Positions 42,244 to 49,085 of a stretch of DNA of 49,085 bases are shown in pieces. Positions within the stretch are counted from its first letter, which is position 1. Every line of letters begins with the position of its first letter. Made by a program: the position numbers and the translations under genes. The DNA is from Candidatus Levyibacteriota bacterium (GTDB lineage Bacteria; Patescibacteriota; Microgenomatia; Levybacterales; UBA12049): assembly GCA_027459725.1 (NCBI GenBank), contig DAIDHK010000010.1:1-49085 (forward strand), read 5' to 3'. The notes below the pieces were generated by a model. That model saw only the letters and a list, made by a program, of their open reading frames with translations. It made no database searches and was not told the DNA's origin.

Positions 42244-44361
42244 TTAGTGAACATTTAAATTACCACTTGTTATATTAAATGGTCCATCAGCTGGAGATGT
42301 CATATTCATAACATCATTTGCAGCTGTAGTCTGATTTGTAAAGCTTCCCCAGATTTGACTTGGAGAATTCTTTGATATTTCGACTATTAACCATTGACCT
42401 ACCCAGGCAGAATTGCTAGCATGAACAACTTTCCCGGCAAACCAAGCCATCTTGCCTGATACTTTCAAGTCACGTACCATTACTTGATATCTTGCATGAT
42501 TGGCATCGGTATAAAAGAACATACCCATGGCTGACATGACTGATTTACCAGTATTTCTTACTTCAAAATCAGCTTGCCTCTTCAAATTAAATGCAGTATA
42601 TCTGACATTACCTTCCACATGACCAAGATGATCTTCTACATAGTCAATACATTTACCTTGGTTTTTGAATGAAGGGTTATTAAATGTCTTCCATCCATTA
42701 TCTTTGCATTGTGCAAAAGACACTGGAGGCCCAACTAAAGTTGGCGTAGGAGTCACATTTGGACATGTTTTGTTCCAGACAACCACAAACTCATTGGCGG
42801 TTAAGCCAGTAAAGTTAGGTGCCGTAGATGTCGGTGTTGCTCCTGCTGCAGCTAATAATGTACCACCCGTACTATAACCAACCAATTGAGTCATACCAGG
42901 TTGGCATGTCGCGTCGATTGGCAAAACATTTGAGGTATTATTTATATCATTTGTTACCTCTGATGTTTTGTAATTCGCTCCAGATGTCATGTAGGAAGTA
43001 GTGGCTTGATATGGATTAGCATTATTAAAACCACTTGGACTTAAAGTATAGTTTCCAGTACCTGACCCTATATTCGTAGCACTCCATGTTGAGACCATCG
43101 GATAGGACGCATTACTGGCTGAACCAGCCGTTGCCATCGAACCATTAAGATACTTGGCAATTGTTACTGTCACAGTACCACCTGTACAAGAACCATTAAG
43201 GTCAGACGAGACTAACCAGGGTGTGTATGTAACATTCGTGCTAACCTTAGAGCCGGTCCCGCTAGCAACCAAACCTGGCCCACTAGCATCACCCCACCAA
43301 TTACAGGTACCGTCCACAACAATAGATGCCGCATTTTCGTTATCGACACCATATACAGTATCACCTGAAAGATTATTCTTGTTTGTTATGACCTTTGCTC
43401 CTGAACTAAGAGCTTTAGCCGCAACATAAACGCCGCGTCCATTTCCGGACAAGTCGTTATTGACAATAGTAAATGTTCCAGTGTTGGCAGTATCACTTGT
43501 TATATCAGCACCATGTATAGAAATTGCACTACCTGCACCATTGACAATATCATTTCCGGTAATTGAAACATTACCTGATACGCTACCAAAGAAGAAAACA
43601 GCTGAACCCGAATTTGCAGTTCCTGTGACATGATTATTGGTAATCGATATGCCACCTGTTACGCCGCTGAATGCGGTGAAACTCGTACCTTTGCTATCAT
43701 TAAGTCCAGTATCTGTATTTCCTGAAACTGTTACATCGGTTGAATTACTTCCTGTACAGCTGAAGTTAATATCTGCACCACCGTTATTTGATGCTGCAGT
43801 AAAAACATTGTCATTTACTTCGGTACCATTACATCCACCTGTTGTTGAACCATCAGCTTTTATCTGAATAGCCTCTGAATTAGTCGCAGGACTTTGGAAA
43901 AGGTTCCTCGTAATCAAAAGATTACCAGCATTATAGGTAGGAAAACCTACAGAGCTATAACCACTGAATATATTGTTCTGAACCTTAACACCAGAAAGTG
44001 TTGTCGAGCCGTTGATATTCATTTGCACACCAGAATTGGTAAAGCTAAATCCATCAACAGTCACATTGCTTGCTGTGATATTAATGCTACTCACAGAAGC
44101 TTCTGACACACGTGTCCCGTTTCCTGTAATTCCTACATTTGGTCCATTCAAGATAACCGAATGGTTAATATTTACATTTTCATTATATGTACCTGCAGCA
44201 ACATCGATTGTTGTGCAGCCAGCAACGTTAACCGCTGCTTGAATTGTTGAATAATCAGTTGGTACTGAACAAGTAGGTCCACCTGCAGTAGCAAAGGCTG
44301 GGGCGATAGTAAAACCTAAAAGTAAACCTAAAGACGAAAAAAAAGTTAATATTCTTTTCAT
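42244..44361 (-). CDS. Secreted parallel beta-helix surface protein
   Basis: A signal peptide (about residues 1-25) precedes 'DYSTIQAAVNVAGCTTIDVAAGTYNENV', the usual start of right-handed beta-helix proteins. Repeated 'ITNN/VSGN/NNDLSGNG' turns continue to about residue 350. The C-terminal 150 residues contain 'CKDNGWKTFNNPSFKNQGKC', a motif found at the end of many secreted bacterial proteins. No membrane anchor or sortase motif is seen. The function is unknown; adhesion or polysaccharide binding is possible. GGGGGTG lies 10 bases before ATG, a clear ribosome binding site. Confidence 0.82.
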   Translation of the reverse strand: MKRILTFFSSLGLLLGFTIAPAFATAGGPTCSVPTDYSTIQAAVNVAGCTTIDVAAGTYNENVNINHSVILNGPNVGITGNGTRVSEASVSSINITASNVTVDGFSFTNSGVQMNINGSTTLSGVKVQNNIFSGYSSVGFPTYNAGNLLITRNLFQSPATNSEAIQIKADGSTTGGCNGTEVNDNVFTAASNNGGADINFSCTGSNSTDVTVSGNTDTGLNDSKGTSFTAFSGVTGGISITNNHVTGTANSGSAVFFFGSVSGNVSITGNDIVNGAGSAISIHGADITSDTANTGTFTIVNNDLSGNGRGVYVAAKALSSGAKVITNKNNLSGDTVYGVDNENAASIVVDGTCNWWGDASGPGLVASGTGSKVSTNVTYTPWLVSSDLNGSCTGGTVTVTIAKYLNGSMATAGSASNASYPMVSTWSATNIGSGTGNYTLSPSGFNNANPYQATTSYMTSGANYKTSEVTNDINNTSNVLPIDATCQPGMTQLVGYSTGGTLLAAAGATPTSTAPNFTGLTANEFVVVWNKTCPNVTPTPTLVGPPVSFAQCKDNGWKTFNNPSFKNQGKCIDYVEDHLGHVEGNVRYTAFNLKRQADFEVRNTGKSVMSAMGMFFYTDANHARYQVMVRDLKVSGKMAWFAGKVVHASNSAWVGQWLIVEISKNSPSQIWGSFTNQTTAANDVMNMTSPADGPFNITSGNLNVH

Positions 44362-44481
44362 AATTATTTTTCACCCCCTTCCCAGAAATGATTAAAAGAT
44401 TTAGAGTCAAAAATAAAATCCGAAGAAAAACGGAGCGAAATGAGAACCAGTAATAACAGAAATAACCCTGTCATCTATATC

Positions 44482-44511
44482 ATAATATCGTTACATGAAT
44501 CACCTTGTCAA
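44482..44511 (-). promoter_or_regulatory. Predicted promoter of the beta-helix gene
   Basis: TTGACA (44511-44506) and TATTAT (44487-44482) are 18 bases apart on the minus strand. The leader to the ATG at 44361 would be about 110 bases, far longer than most here. No known riboswitch is recognised in it. Confidence 0.45.
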
Positions 44512-44532
44512 TAATATTTACTATATAACATC

Positions 44533-44658
44533 TTATACTTCTGTATACCTATAACATTTCACCTGGTAATCATTAGCCATCCCTACCGCCTGCATTAATG
44601 CATAGCAAATAGTCAGACCCAGATACTTAAAAACTTTCTAAAATAAATCATTACACAT
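44533..44658 (-). pseudogene. Possible decayed small ORF with internal TAG
   Basis: From ATG at 44658 the frame reads MCNDLF, a TAG at 44640-44638, then 34 further residues (KVFKYLGLTICYALMQAVGM...) to a stop at 44533. The text is protein-like but short. It may be a remnant or chance. Confidence 0.2.
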
Positions 44659-44730
44659 TTACATAGGCTCTATTATTTTTGTAGGATAATAGCTTAAATG
44701 TGTTAAATAATGGCTTTTAATTTTTAATGA

Positions 44731-44983
44731 TTATTCTTCACCCAAACAACAACCAGTGTATGCGATAAACATAATAAGAGTTGAATCAAAAAATTCAAGT
44801 TGACTAAAATCAGCGATATTTCTATCTAAATACTTACGTTCTTCATTAATAAGTACATCTCTGTAGTGAGTATTTCTATATGGGGTCTGATCTTGGGAAA
44901 TGATTTTTATGCACTTAAATAAATCCCTCGTATAAAACCCTTAGTAAGATAGTAGCTGCATTACATGTAAAATCTTCAGACAT
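44731..44983 (-). pseudogene. Frameshifted small gene of unknown function
   Basis: ATG at 44983 has a Shine-Dalgarno-like AAGGA just upstream and opens MSEDFTCNAATILLRVLYE. One extra G in the GGG at 44927-44925 shifts it out of frame. Removing it restores an 83-residue protein continuing DLFKCIKIISQDQTPYRN and ending YTGCCLGEE at 44731. The downstream frame alone is open for 69 codons, unlikely by chance in DNA this AT-rich. Either a recent pseudogene, a sequencing error or a programmed shift. The family is not recognised. Confidence 0.5.
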
Positions 44984-45086
44984 TCTTCCTTTTTAATATT
45001 TTTTGCCGTGCGTATTTACATCCCTATAGTTTCATGATATAGTTCAGCCATCCTGCAACTGCTCATATATTATTTGTCGTGCATAT

Positions 45087-48032
45087 ATGAATAGCGGGAT
45101 AATGCCAACTCCAACGTTTACTCTAGAACAAGCCCAAACTGCGCAACAAATTATTAATCAGCTTCACTCTAACCAATTTAATAGTAATCAAGCATACTTC
45201 GCTTCTTTAGCATTCTTTAATCCATTTCCTTGGTCATGGAAATTTGCTATTTATCACTTCCTTTCATCATTGCCCATACCTCATCTACCAACAATCATGA
45301 TTATTATTCTCTTTATCTTTGGCCCATTCCTTGCGCTACTACTTCTTTTTGGATTAGTTTTCCTCACCTACAAACTGATCAAATGGCTCATTTCAGTACT
45401 AGTGGCTCGTTTCTCACCCCAACTGCTTGAAAAAACATTTTTACAAATCACCTTCCCAGCAGATACGTCAAAATCAGCTTATGCAACAGAACAGGTATAC
45501 AAACTCATTCACACTCTAGCCCGAAGAAAGATATCATTTTTTCAACCAATCAAAACATACTCACTGGAAATTGTCGCGACAAAAGAAGATGGGATCGTAT
45601 ACATTATTGGCACTCCGGTACAAGATACTGAGGTACTCTCTCGCTCACTTCTCTCCTATGTCCCAGGTATCCATATTAAAAAAATACCAGATTACTTATC
45701 CAAAGTAGTCTTTGAACCAACAAAAGAAAATAGCAAAATACAAACAAGTATAAATGAAGCTGATAAAGAAAATGAGGAAGAATCCAAAGAAGGCAGATCA
45801 TTAGGAGTGGTCGAGTTACAGTTTACTGACGATTACGCTCTTCCTTTACAAAATCAAAAAGCACTAACTCAACATGATCCAATCAGTTTTCTCATTGGCA
45901 ATATGACCAAATTAGAGGATGGCGAGTTAATAGCCTTCCAACTTGTTACAAGTCCTAGTATGCGCGTAAAAATAGCCCAACATACTCGACTCCTTCGTAA
46001 TGCCATTGCACAAAATAGACCACTAACACAGTATATTAGTAAAAAACAACTCCTGCCAGGTATGCCACATATTATCTGGTTTTTACTTAATCCCTTGCTC
46101 TGGTTAATCATGGCAAGTATTAAGCTTCTGGTATATTTACCATATTTAATTCTTAGTCCCACTGGACCTCAATCAAAATCATATTTTGCAACCAATCCAG
46201 ACGATGCAAAGCAAAATCTATTAAACCCCTATGAACAAGATTTAGCTGTGGTGATTAAAGAAAAGTTATCCCAACATTTATTTGAAAGTAGTATCAGAAT
46301 CCTTATCTTAGCGAATAATGCGGAAGAATTTGCTATTCGGGAAAGTGGACTAGTTTCTTCGTTTGGACAGTTTACCAGTAGCCATCAATCATTTATACCC
46401 AAAAATATAACAGCAATCCCTTGGTTCTCAACTCGTTCTCATAACAAACGATTACTGCAATTTGCCACGCGTTCGCTTGGGAAAACAAATATTGTCCTTT
46501 CCTCATCTGAGTTGTCTGACTTATACCATTTCCCCAACAGTGTAACATCTCTGGTTGAAGGACTTGCTAAAAGTAAAAGTCACGAATTGCCAGCACCACT
46601 ATCAATGCGAAAGAATACCTCACTTGATGTGGTAGTGGGAGAAAATACCTATGGTGGAGAACGAACACCTGTTGGTCTGACTAAGACTCAACGAGGGCAA
46701 CACACATATATTATTGGTAAAACAGGTACTGGGAAATCGACCATTATCGAGGGTATGGCGCTCCAAGATATACAGGCTGGAAAAGGAGTATGCGTTATTG
46801 ATCCTCATGGAGATATGATTGAGCATCTACTTCGTCTGATTCCTGCTTCTAGGCAAAAAGATGTCGTATACCTTAATCCCGCAGATAAAGCTTTTCCTGT
46901 TGGGTTAAATATATTAAATCCTAGGGTTTCGTTTAGTGATCAAGAAGAATTACATGCCTTTATTGCCAGACAAATCATGGGTATTTTTATGAAGATCACT
47001 CCTGAGAAAAATTGGGGACAAAGAATGGAACATATCTTGCGAAATGCAGTCTTAACAGTGTTACAAATGAAGAGTGGCACGCCAGAGACACCATACATTT
47101 CACTTTTTGCAATCCAAAAACTCTTAACTGATGATATCTATCGAAAACATATCATTGAAGATCTATCAGATCCCATTTTAAAACAATTTTGGAAGAAAGA
47201 ATTTAACCAATACAGAAAAAGCCAACAAGCAGAAATCATCTCACCCTTAACAAATAAAATTGGTGAATTTATTACCGATCCTCTTACTCGTCATATTGTT
47301 TTGCAGGAAGAAAGTACGATTAATATTTCAGAAATTATGGACAAAGGAAAGATACTTCTTGTTAATCTGTCAAAGGGGAATTTGGGTGAGGAACGATCTG
47401 CTTTCTTTGGAACAGTCATTACTTCTCTAATTCAGTTAGCAGTCTATGAGCGCTCCCAGACAAAAGAAGAAGACAGATCAGACTTTTTTGTATATATAGA
47501 TGAATTCCAGAATTTCGCAACACCTCTGTTTATTACCCTATTCTCAGAAGCGAGAAAATATCATGTCTTTTTTATTCCAAGTCATCAAAATATCGCCCAA
47601 ATTGATGACAGTAAAGTTGCCAAGATCATGCAAGGGAATGCCGGGACACTGATTGTTCTTCGTGGCAGTCCTGATGATGAAAAAACAATTCTTCCCTATC
47701 TTGAACCAGAAGTAAATAAAGGACAAATTGTAAACTTACCCTTGCATCATTTCTTCATGAAAGTAACTACTGATGTCAGTGAGGACGCCTTTACAGGTGT
47801 TACTATGCCAATCAAAGATAATGGATCAGAAACAGTTGCTAAAAAGATTATTGCTCGTTGCAGAATTGACTACTCAACAGAGAGAAATAATGTTGAGGAG
47901 CAATTGAAAAGAATATTTTCACTGCCAAGTATTTCTAAAAAGACAAAAAAAAGTGTAAGAAAAGATAGTCGAAAAAGTTTAACACATCGTCATAAAAAAG
48001 TTGCAATCCTTACCAAACAAATGGTGGTATAA
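45087..48032 (+). CDS. TraD/VirD4-like DNA-transfer coupling ATPase
   Basis: Two hydrophobic segments near the N-terminus (about 70-105), and a third near 330-350, are followed by a large ATPase. Walker A GKTGTGKST lies near 544-552, then 'GVCVIDPHGDMIEHLLRLIP', and the Walker B/coupling motif FFVYIDEFQNFATPLF near 800. This is the type IV secretion coupling/TraM-recognition family widespread in Patescibacteria. It should pump DNA or drive conjugation-like transfer. No VirB4 or relaxase nicking domain is in view. The length is 981 residues. It is followed by a replication-relaxation protein. Confidence 0.85.
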   Translation: MNSGIMPTPTFTLEQAQTAQQIINQLHSNQFNSNQAYFASLAFFNPFPWSWKFAIYHFLSSLPIPHLPTIMIIILFIFGPFLALLLLFGLVFLTYKLIKWLISVLVARFSPQLLEKTFLQITFPADTSKSAYATEQVYKLIHTLARRKISFFQPIKTYSLEIVATKEDGIVYIIGTPVQDTEVLSRSLLSYVPGIHIKKIPDYLSKVVFEPTKENSKIQTSINEADKENEEESKEGRSLGVVELQFTDDYALPLQNQKALTQHDPISFLIGNMTKLEDGELIAFQLVTSPSMRVKIAQHTRLLRNAIAQNRPLTQYISKKQLLPGMPHIIWFLLNPLLWLIMASIKLLVYLPYLILSPTGPQSKSYFATNPDDAKQNLLNPYEQDLAVVIKEKLSQHLFESSIRILILANNAEEFAIRESGLVSSFGQFTSSHQSFIPKNITAIPWFSTRSHNKRLLQFATRSLGKTNIVLSSSELSDLYHFPNSVTSLVEGLAKSKSHELPAPLSMRKNTSLDVVVGENTYGGERTPVGLTKTQRGQHTYIIGKTGTGKSTIIEGMALQDIQAGKGVCVIDPHGDMIEHLLRLIPASRQKDVVYLNPADKAFPVGLNILNPRVSFSDQEELHAFIARQIMGIFMKITPEKNWGQRMEHILRNAVLTVLQMKSGTPETPYISLFAIQKLLTDDIYRKHIIEDLSDPILKQFWKKEFNQYRKSQQAEIISPLTNKIGEFITDPLTRHIVLQEESTINISEIMDKGKILLVNLSKGNLGEERSAFFGTVITSLIQLAVYERSQTKEEDRSDFFVYIDEFQNFATPLFITLFSEARKYHVFFIPSHQNIAQIDDSKVAKIMQGNAGTLIVLRGSPDDEKTILPYLEPEVNKGQIVNLPLHHFFMKVTTDVSEDAFTGVTMPIKDNGSETVAKKIIARCRIDYSTERNNVEEQLKRIFSLPSISKKTKKSVRKDSRKSLTHRHKKVAILTKQMVV

Positions 48033-48033
48033 A

Positions 48034-48053
48034 TGTCCTCAACGTCGAGGACA
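48034..48053. promoter_or_regulatory. 20-base palindrome after the coupling ATPase
   Basis: TGTCCTC-A-ACGT-C-GAGGACA begins 1 base after the stop codon. Its arms are perfect; only the A/C pair next to the centre breaks symmetry. It is followed by a run of A rather than T, so it is not a plus-strand terminator. An operator or recombination/processing site is possible. Confidence 0.45.
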
Positions 48054-48117
48054 AAAAAATGACCTTTTTGAAGCTATTTAGTTATTAATTTGTATCGCCT
48101 ACCTTTAGAGATAAGGA

Positions 48118-48132
48118 GTATCTAATAGATAC
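48118..48132. promoter_or_regulatory. 15-base palindrome ahead of the replication-relaxation gene
   Basis: GTATCTA-A-TAGATAC is a perfect 7-1-7 inverted repeat, partly overlapping AAGGAG (48113-48118). It lies 32 bases before the ATG at 48165 and could be an operator or an RNA hairpin controlling translation. Confidence 0.4.
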
Positions 48133-48164
48133 GGTTGGGTCTGGCATTAATTAATAACTTGCAT

Positions 48165-48962
48165 ATGAATTTGAATAATTACAACATCACAAAAAAACAA
48201 TACGAAATACTAACCCTCCTCTTCCGATTTAGATTCTTAAACACTACCCATATCCAATCATTCCTCCACCACCAAGACAAACGACGAATCAATCACTGGC
48301 TGAAAGATTTAACAGAACAGAAATACCTTAAGAGATTTTATGATAAAAAGATTATTGGAGTGAATAGAATTCCTGCTATCTACTTTTTAGCTCCCCTTGG
48401 TATTCGCATTCTAAAAGCACATAACAATATCTCTATTATGTTGTGTCGTAAACGATATTATGACAAAGATCGTTCTGATTCTTTTATCTCACACTGTTTA
48501 TCTATATCAACTATTTGCTCTGAATTGAAATCAAATAGTTCTGAGATTAAAAAATATGAATATTTCACCTTCTCTGATCTGGAAGAATCAGATAACTCTT
48601 TTCATTTTTTAACAGATACATTACACAGTATTGACCTTATGTACAAAAAAACCGAAAAACGAAAGAAAACAAAGTATTATCTCCTAACCATTTTTGACGA
48701 AACACTACCAAAATACCGAATGCGAAAACGATTAAGAGATTACTATGCGTTTTATCTGAATAATGAATGGGAAGACACGCAACATACTCCTTTCCCTACT
48801 CTCTTTTTTGTCTGTGAAACAAAAGCGTTGATGATTTCTGCCAAAAGATATTTTAAACAACTTAAAAACAGTGATGTATCCAAAGACTTTAAAGTCTATT
48901 TTGCTATTTCTAAAGATGTCAAAGATTTAGGTGTGAGTGGACCTATATGGGAAGAGGGTTAG
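48165..48962 (+). CDS. Replication-relaxation family protein
   Basis: The N-terminal 'ITKKQYEILTLLFRFRFLNTTHIQSFL' is a winged-helix typical of Replic_Relax (plasmid replication/relaxation) proteins. 'RRINHWLKDLTEQKYLKRFY' and 'AIYFLAPLGIRIL' follow. The family is encoded next to coupling ATPases on plasmids and integrative elements, as here. An in-frame TTG at 48135 would add ten residues and has AAGGAG 16 bases before it; ATG at 48165 gives the family-like N-terminus. 265 residues. Confidence 0.75.
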   Translation: MNLNNYNITKKQYEILTLLFRFRFLNTTHIQSFLHHQDKRRINHWLKDLTEQKYLKRFYDKKIIGVNRIPAIYFLAPLGIRILKAHNNISIMLCRKRYYDKDRSDSFISHCLSISTICSELKSNSSEIKKYEYFTFSDLEESDNSFHFLTDTLHSIDLMYKKTEKRKKTKYYLLTIFDETLPKYRMRKRLRDYYAFYLNNEWEDTQHTPFPTLFFVCETKALMISAKRYFKQLKNSDVSKDFKVYFAISKDVKDLGVSGPIWEEG

Positions 48963-49043
48963 TCTTTATAACTAAGTATGAATAAAAGAGGCAGGTGGTG
49001 AATAAGTTGCGATACATTTCGGACGATGGCATAAAAACAGACT

Positions 49044-49085
49044 ATGCCAACAGATTTTAAACGAGTCAGATATTTACGACCAAAA
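49044..49085 (+). CDS. Possible gene start cut by the window end
   Basis: ATG at 49044 opens a frame of 14 codons to the window edge (MPTDFKRVRYLRPK). TTGCGA-N17-CATAAA lies 8 bases upstream. There is too little sequence to identify it. Confidence 0.3.
   Translation, partial: MPTDFKRVRYLRPK

Noticed and set aside
43154-44242. Several plus-strand ORFs of 70-90 residues inside the beta-helix gene
   Set aside because: They are shadows of the repetitive minus-strand gene, which has signal peptide, SD and continuous repeats.
48034-48060. GTCCTC/GAGGAC hairpin as a terminator for the coupling ATPase
   Set aside because: It is followed by A7, not a T-run, on the plus strand; on the minus strand the T-run precedes the stem.
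48963-49043. 20-residue GTG-started frame (NKLRYISDDGIKTDYANRF)
   Set aside because: It is too short and overlaps a likely promoter for the next gene; no independent support.
1-49085. CRISPR arrays, tRNA or rRNA genes, IS elements
   Set aside because: No regularly spaced repeats, cloverleaf-like sequences, rRNA motifs or transposase genes were seen.

Overview
The window is AT-rich DNA, densely packed with genes and using TGA as a normal stop. It looks like a chromosome of a Patescibacteria/CPR lineage, perhaps Microgenomates-like. The reasons are the fused PfkB-DUF2090 protein, the small secreted and pilin-like proteins, a stand-alone riboflavin kinase, the coupling-protein/replication-relaxation pair and very compact promoters. 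The taxonomy is inference; no rRNA or tRNA gene is visible.

Layout. 86-9384: sugar kinase fusion, NDH-2, DUF2207 membrane protein, then a minus-strand block of sufS, a membrane DsbA-like protein, a probable small Cys-containing ORF, an M32 carboxypeptidase and an unknown. 9492-22200: ten de novo purine genes (purD, N, F, M, Q, L, C, E, K, B); purH is absent here. 22255-24369: csoR, a Met/Gly-rich secreted protein and a His-tailed permease, probably copper handling. 24489-28398: hydrolase, small membrane protein, YbaK-type deacylase, gpsA, pilin-like protein. 28414-30936: FMN riboswitch, riboflavin ECF transporter and a riboflavin kinase. 31022-37147: flavin reductase, two-subunit ATP-citrate lyase, then threonine dehydrogenase and 2-amino-3-ketobutyrate CoA ligase. 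37198-40293: DUF4342, a Crp/Fnr regulator, an unknown, hflX. 40294-49085: accessory region with secreted nuclease, beta-helix protein, decayed small ORFs, TraD-like coupling ATPase and a replication-relaxation protein.

How the genes fit together. Threonine breakdown would give glycine (a purine precursor used by PurD) and acetyl-CoA, which ATP-citrate lyase also produces. Riboflavin import and kinase supply FMN for the flavoproteins in the window (NDH-2 and the FNR-like reductase), although FAD synthetase is not here. The Crp/Fnr protein is a candidate reader of a near-perfect TGTGA-N6-TCACA site placed at -41.5 of a predicted sufS promoter.

The most striking general signal is that many genes start 6-8 bases after a good -10 box, which predicts leaderless mRNAs. 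This pattern corrects several start codons and reveals a 19-codon leaderless leader peptide ahead of purF. Hidden small ORFs are also seen ahead of the M32 peptidase and, frameshifted, at 44731-44983.
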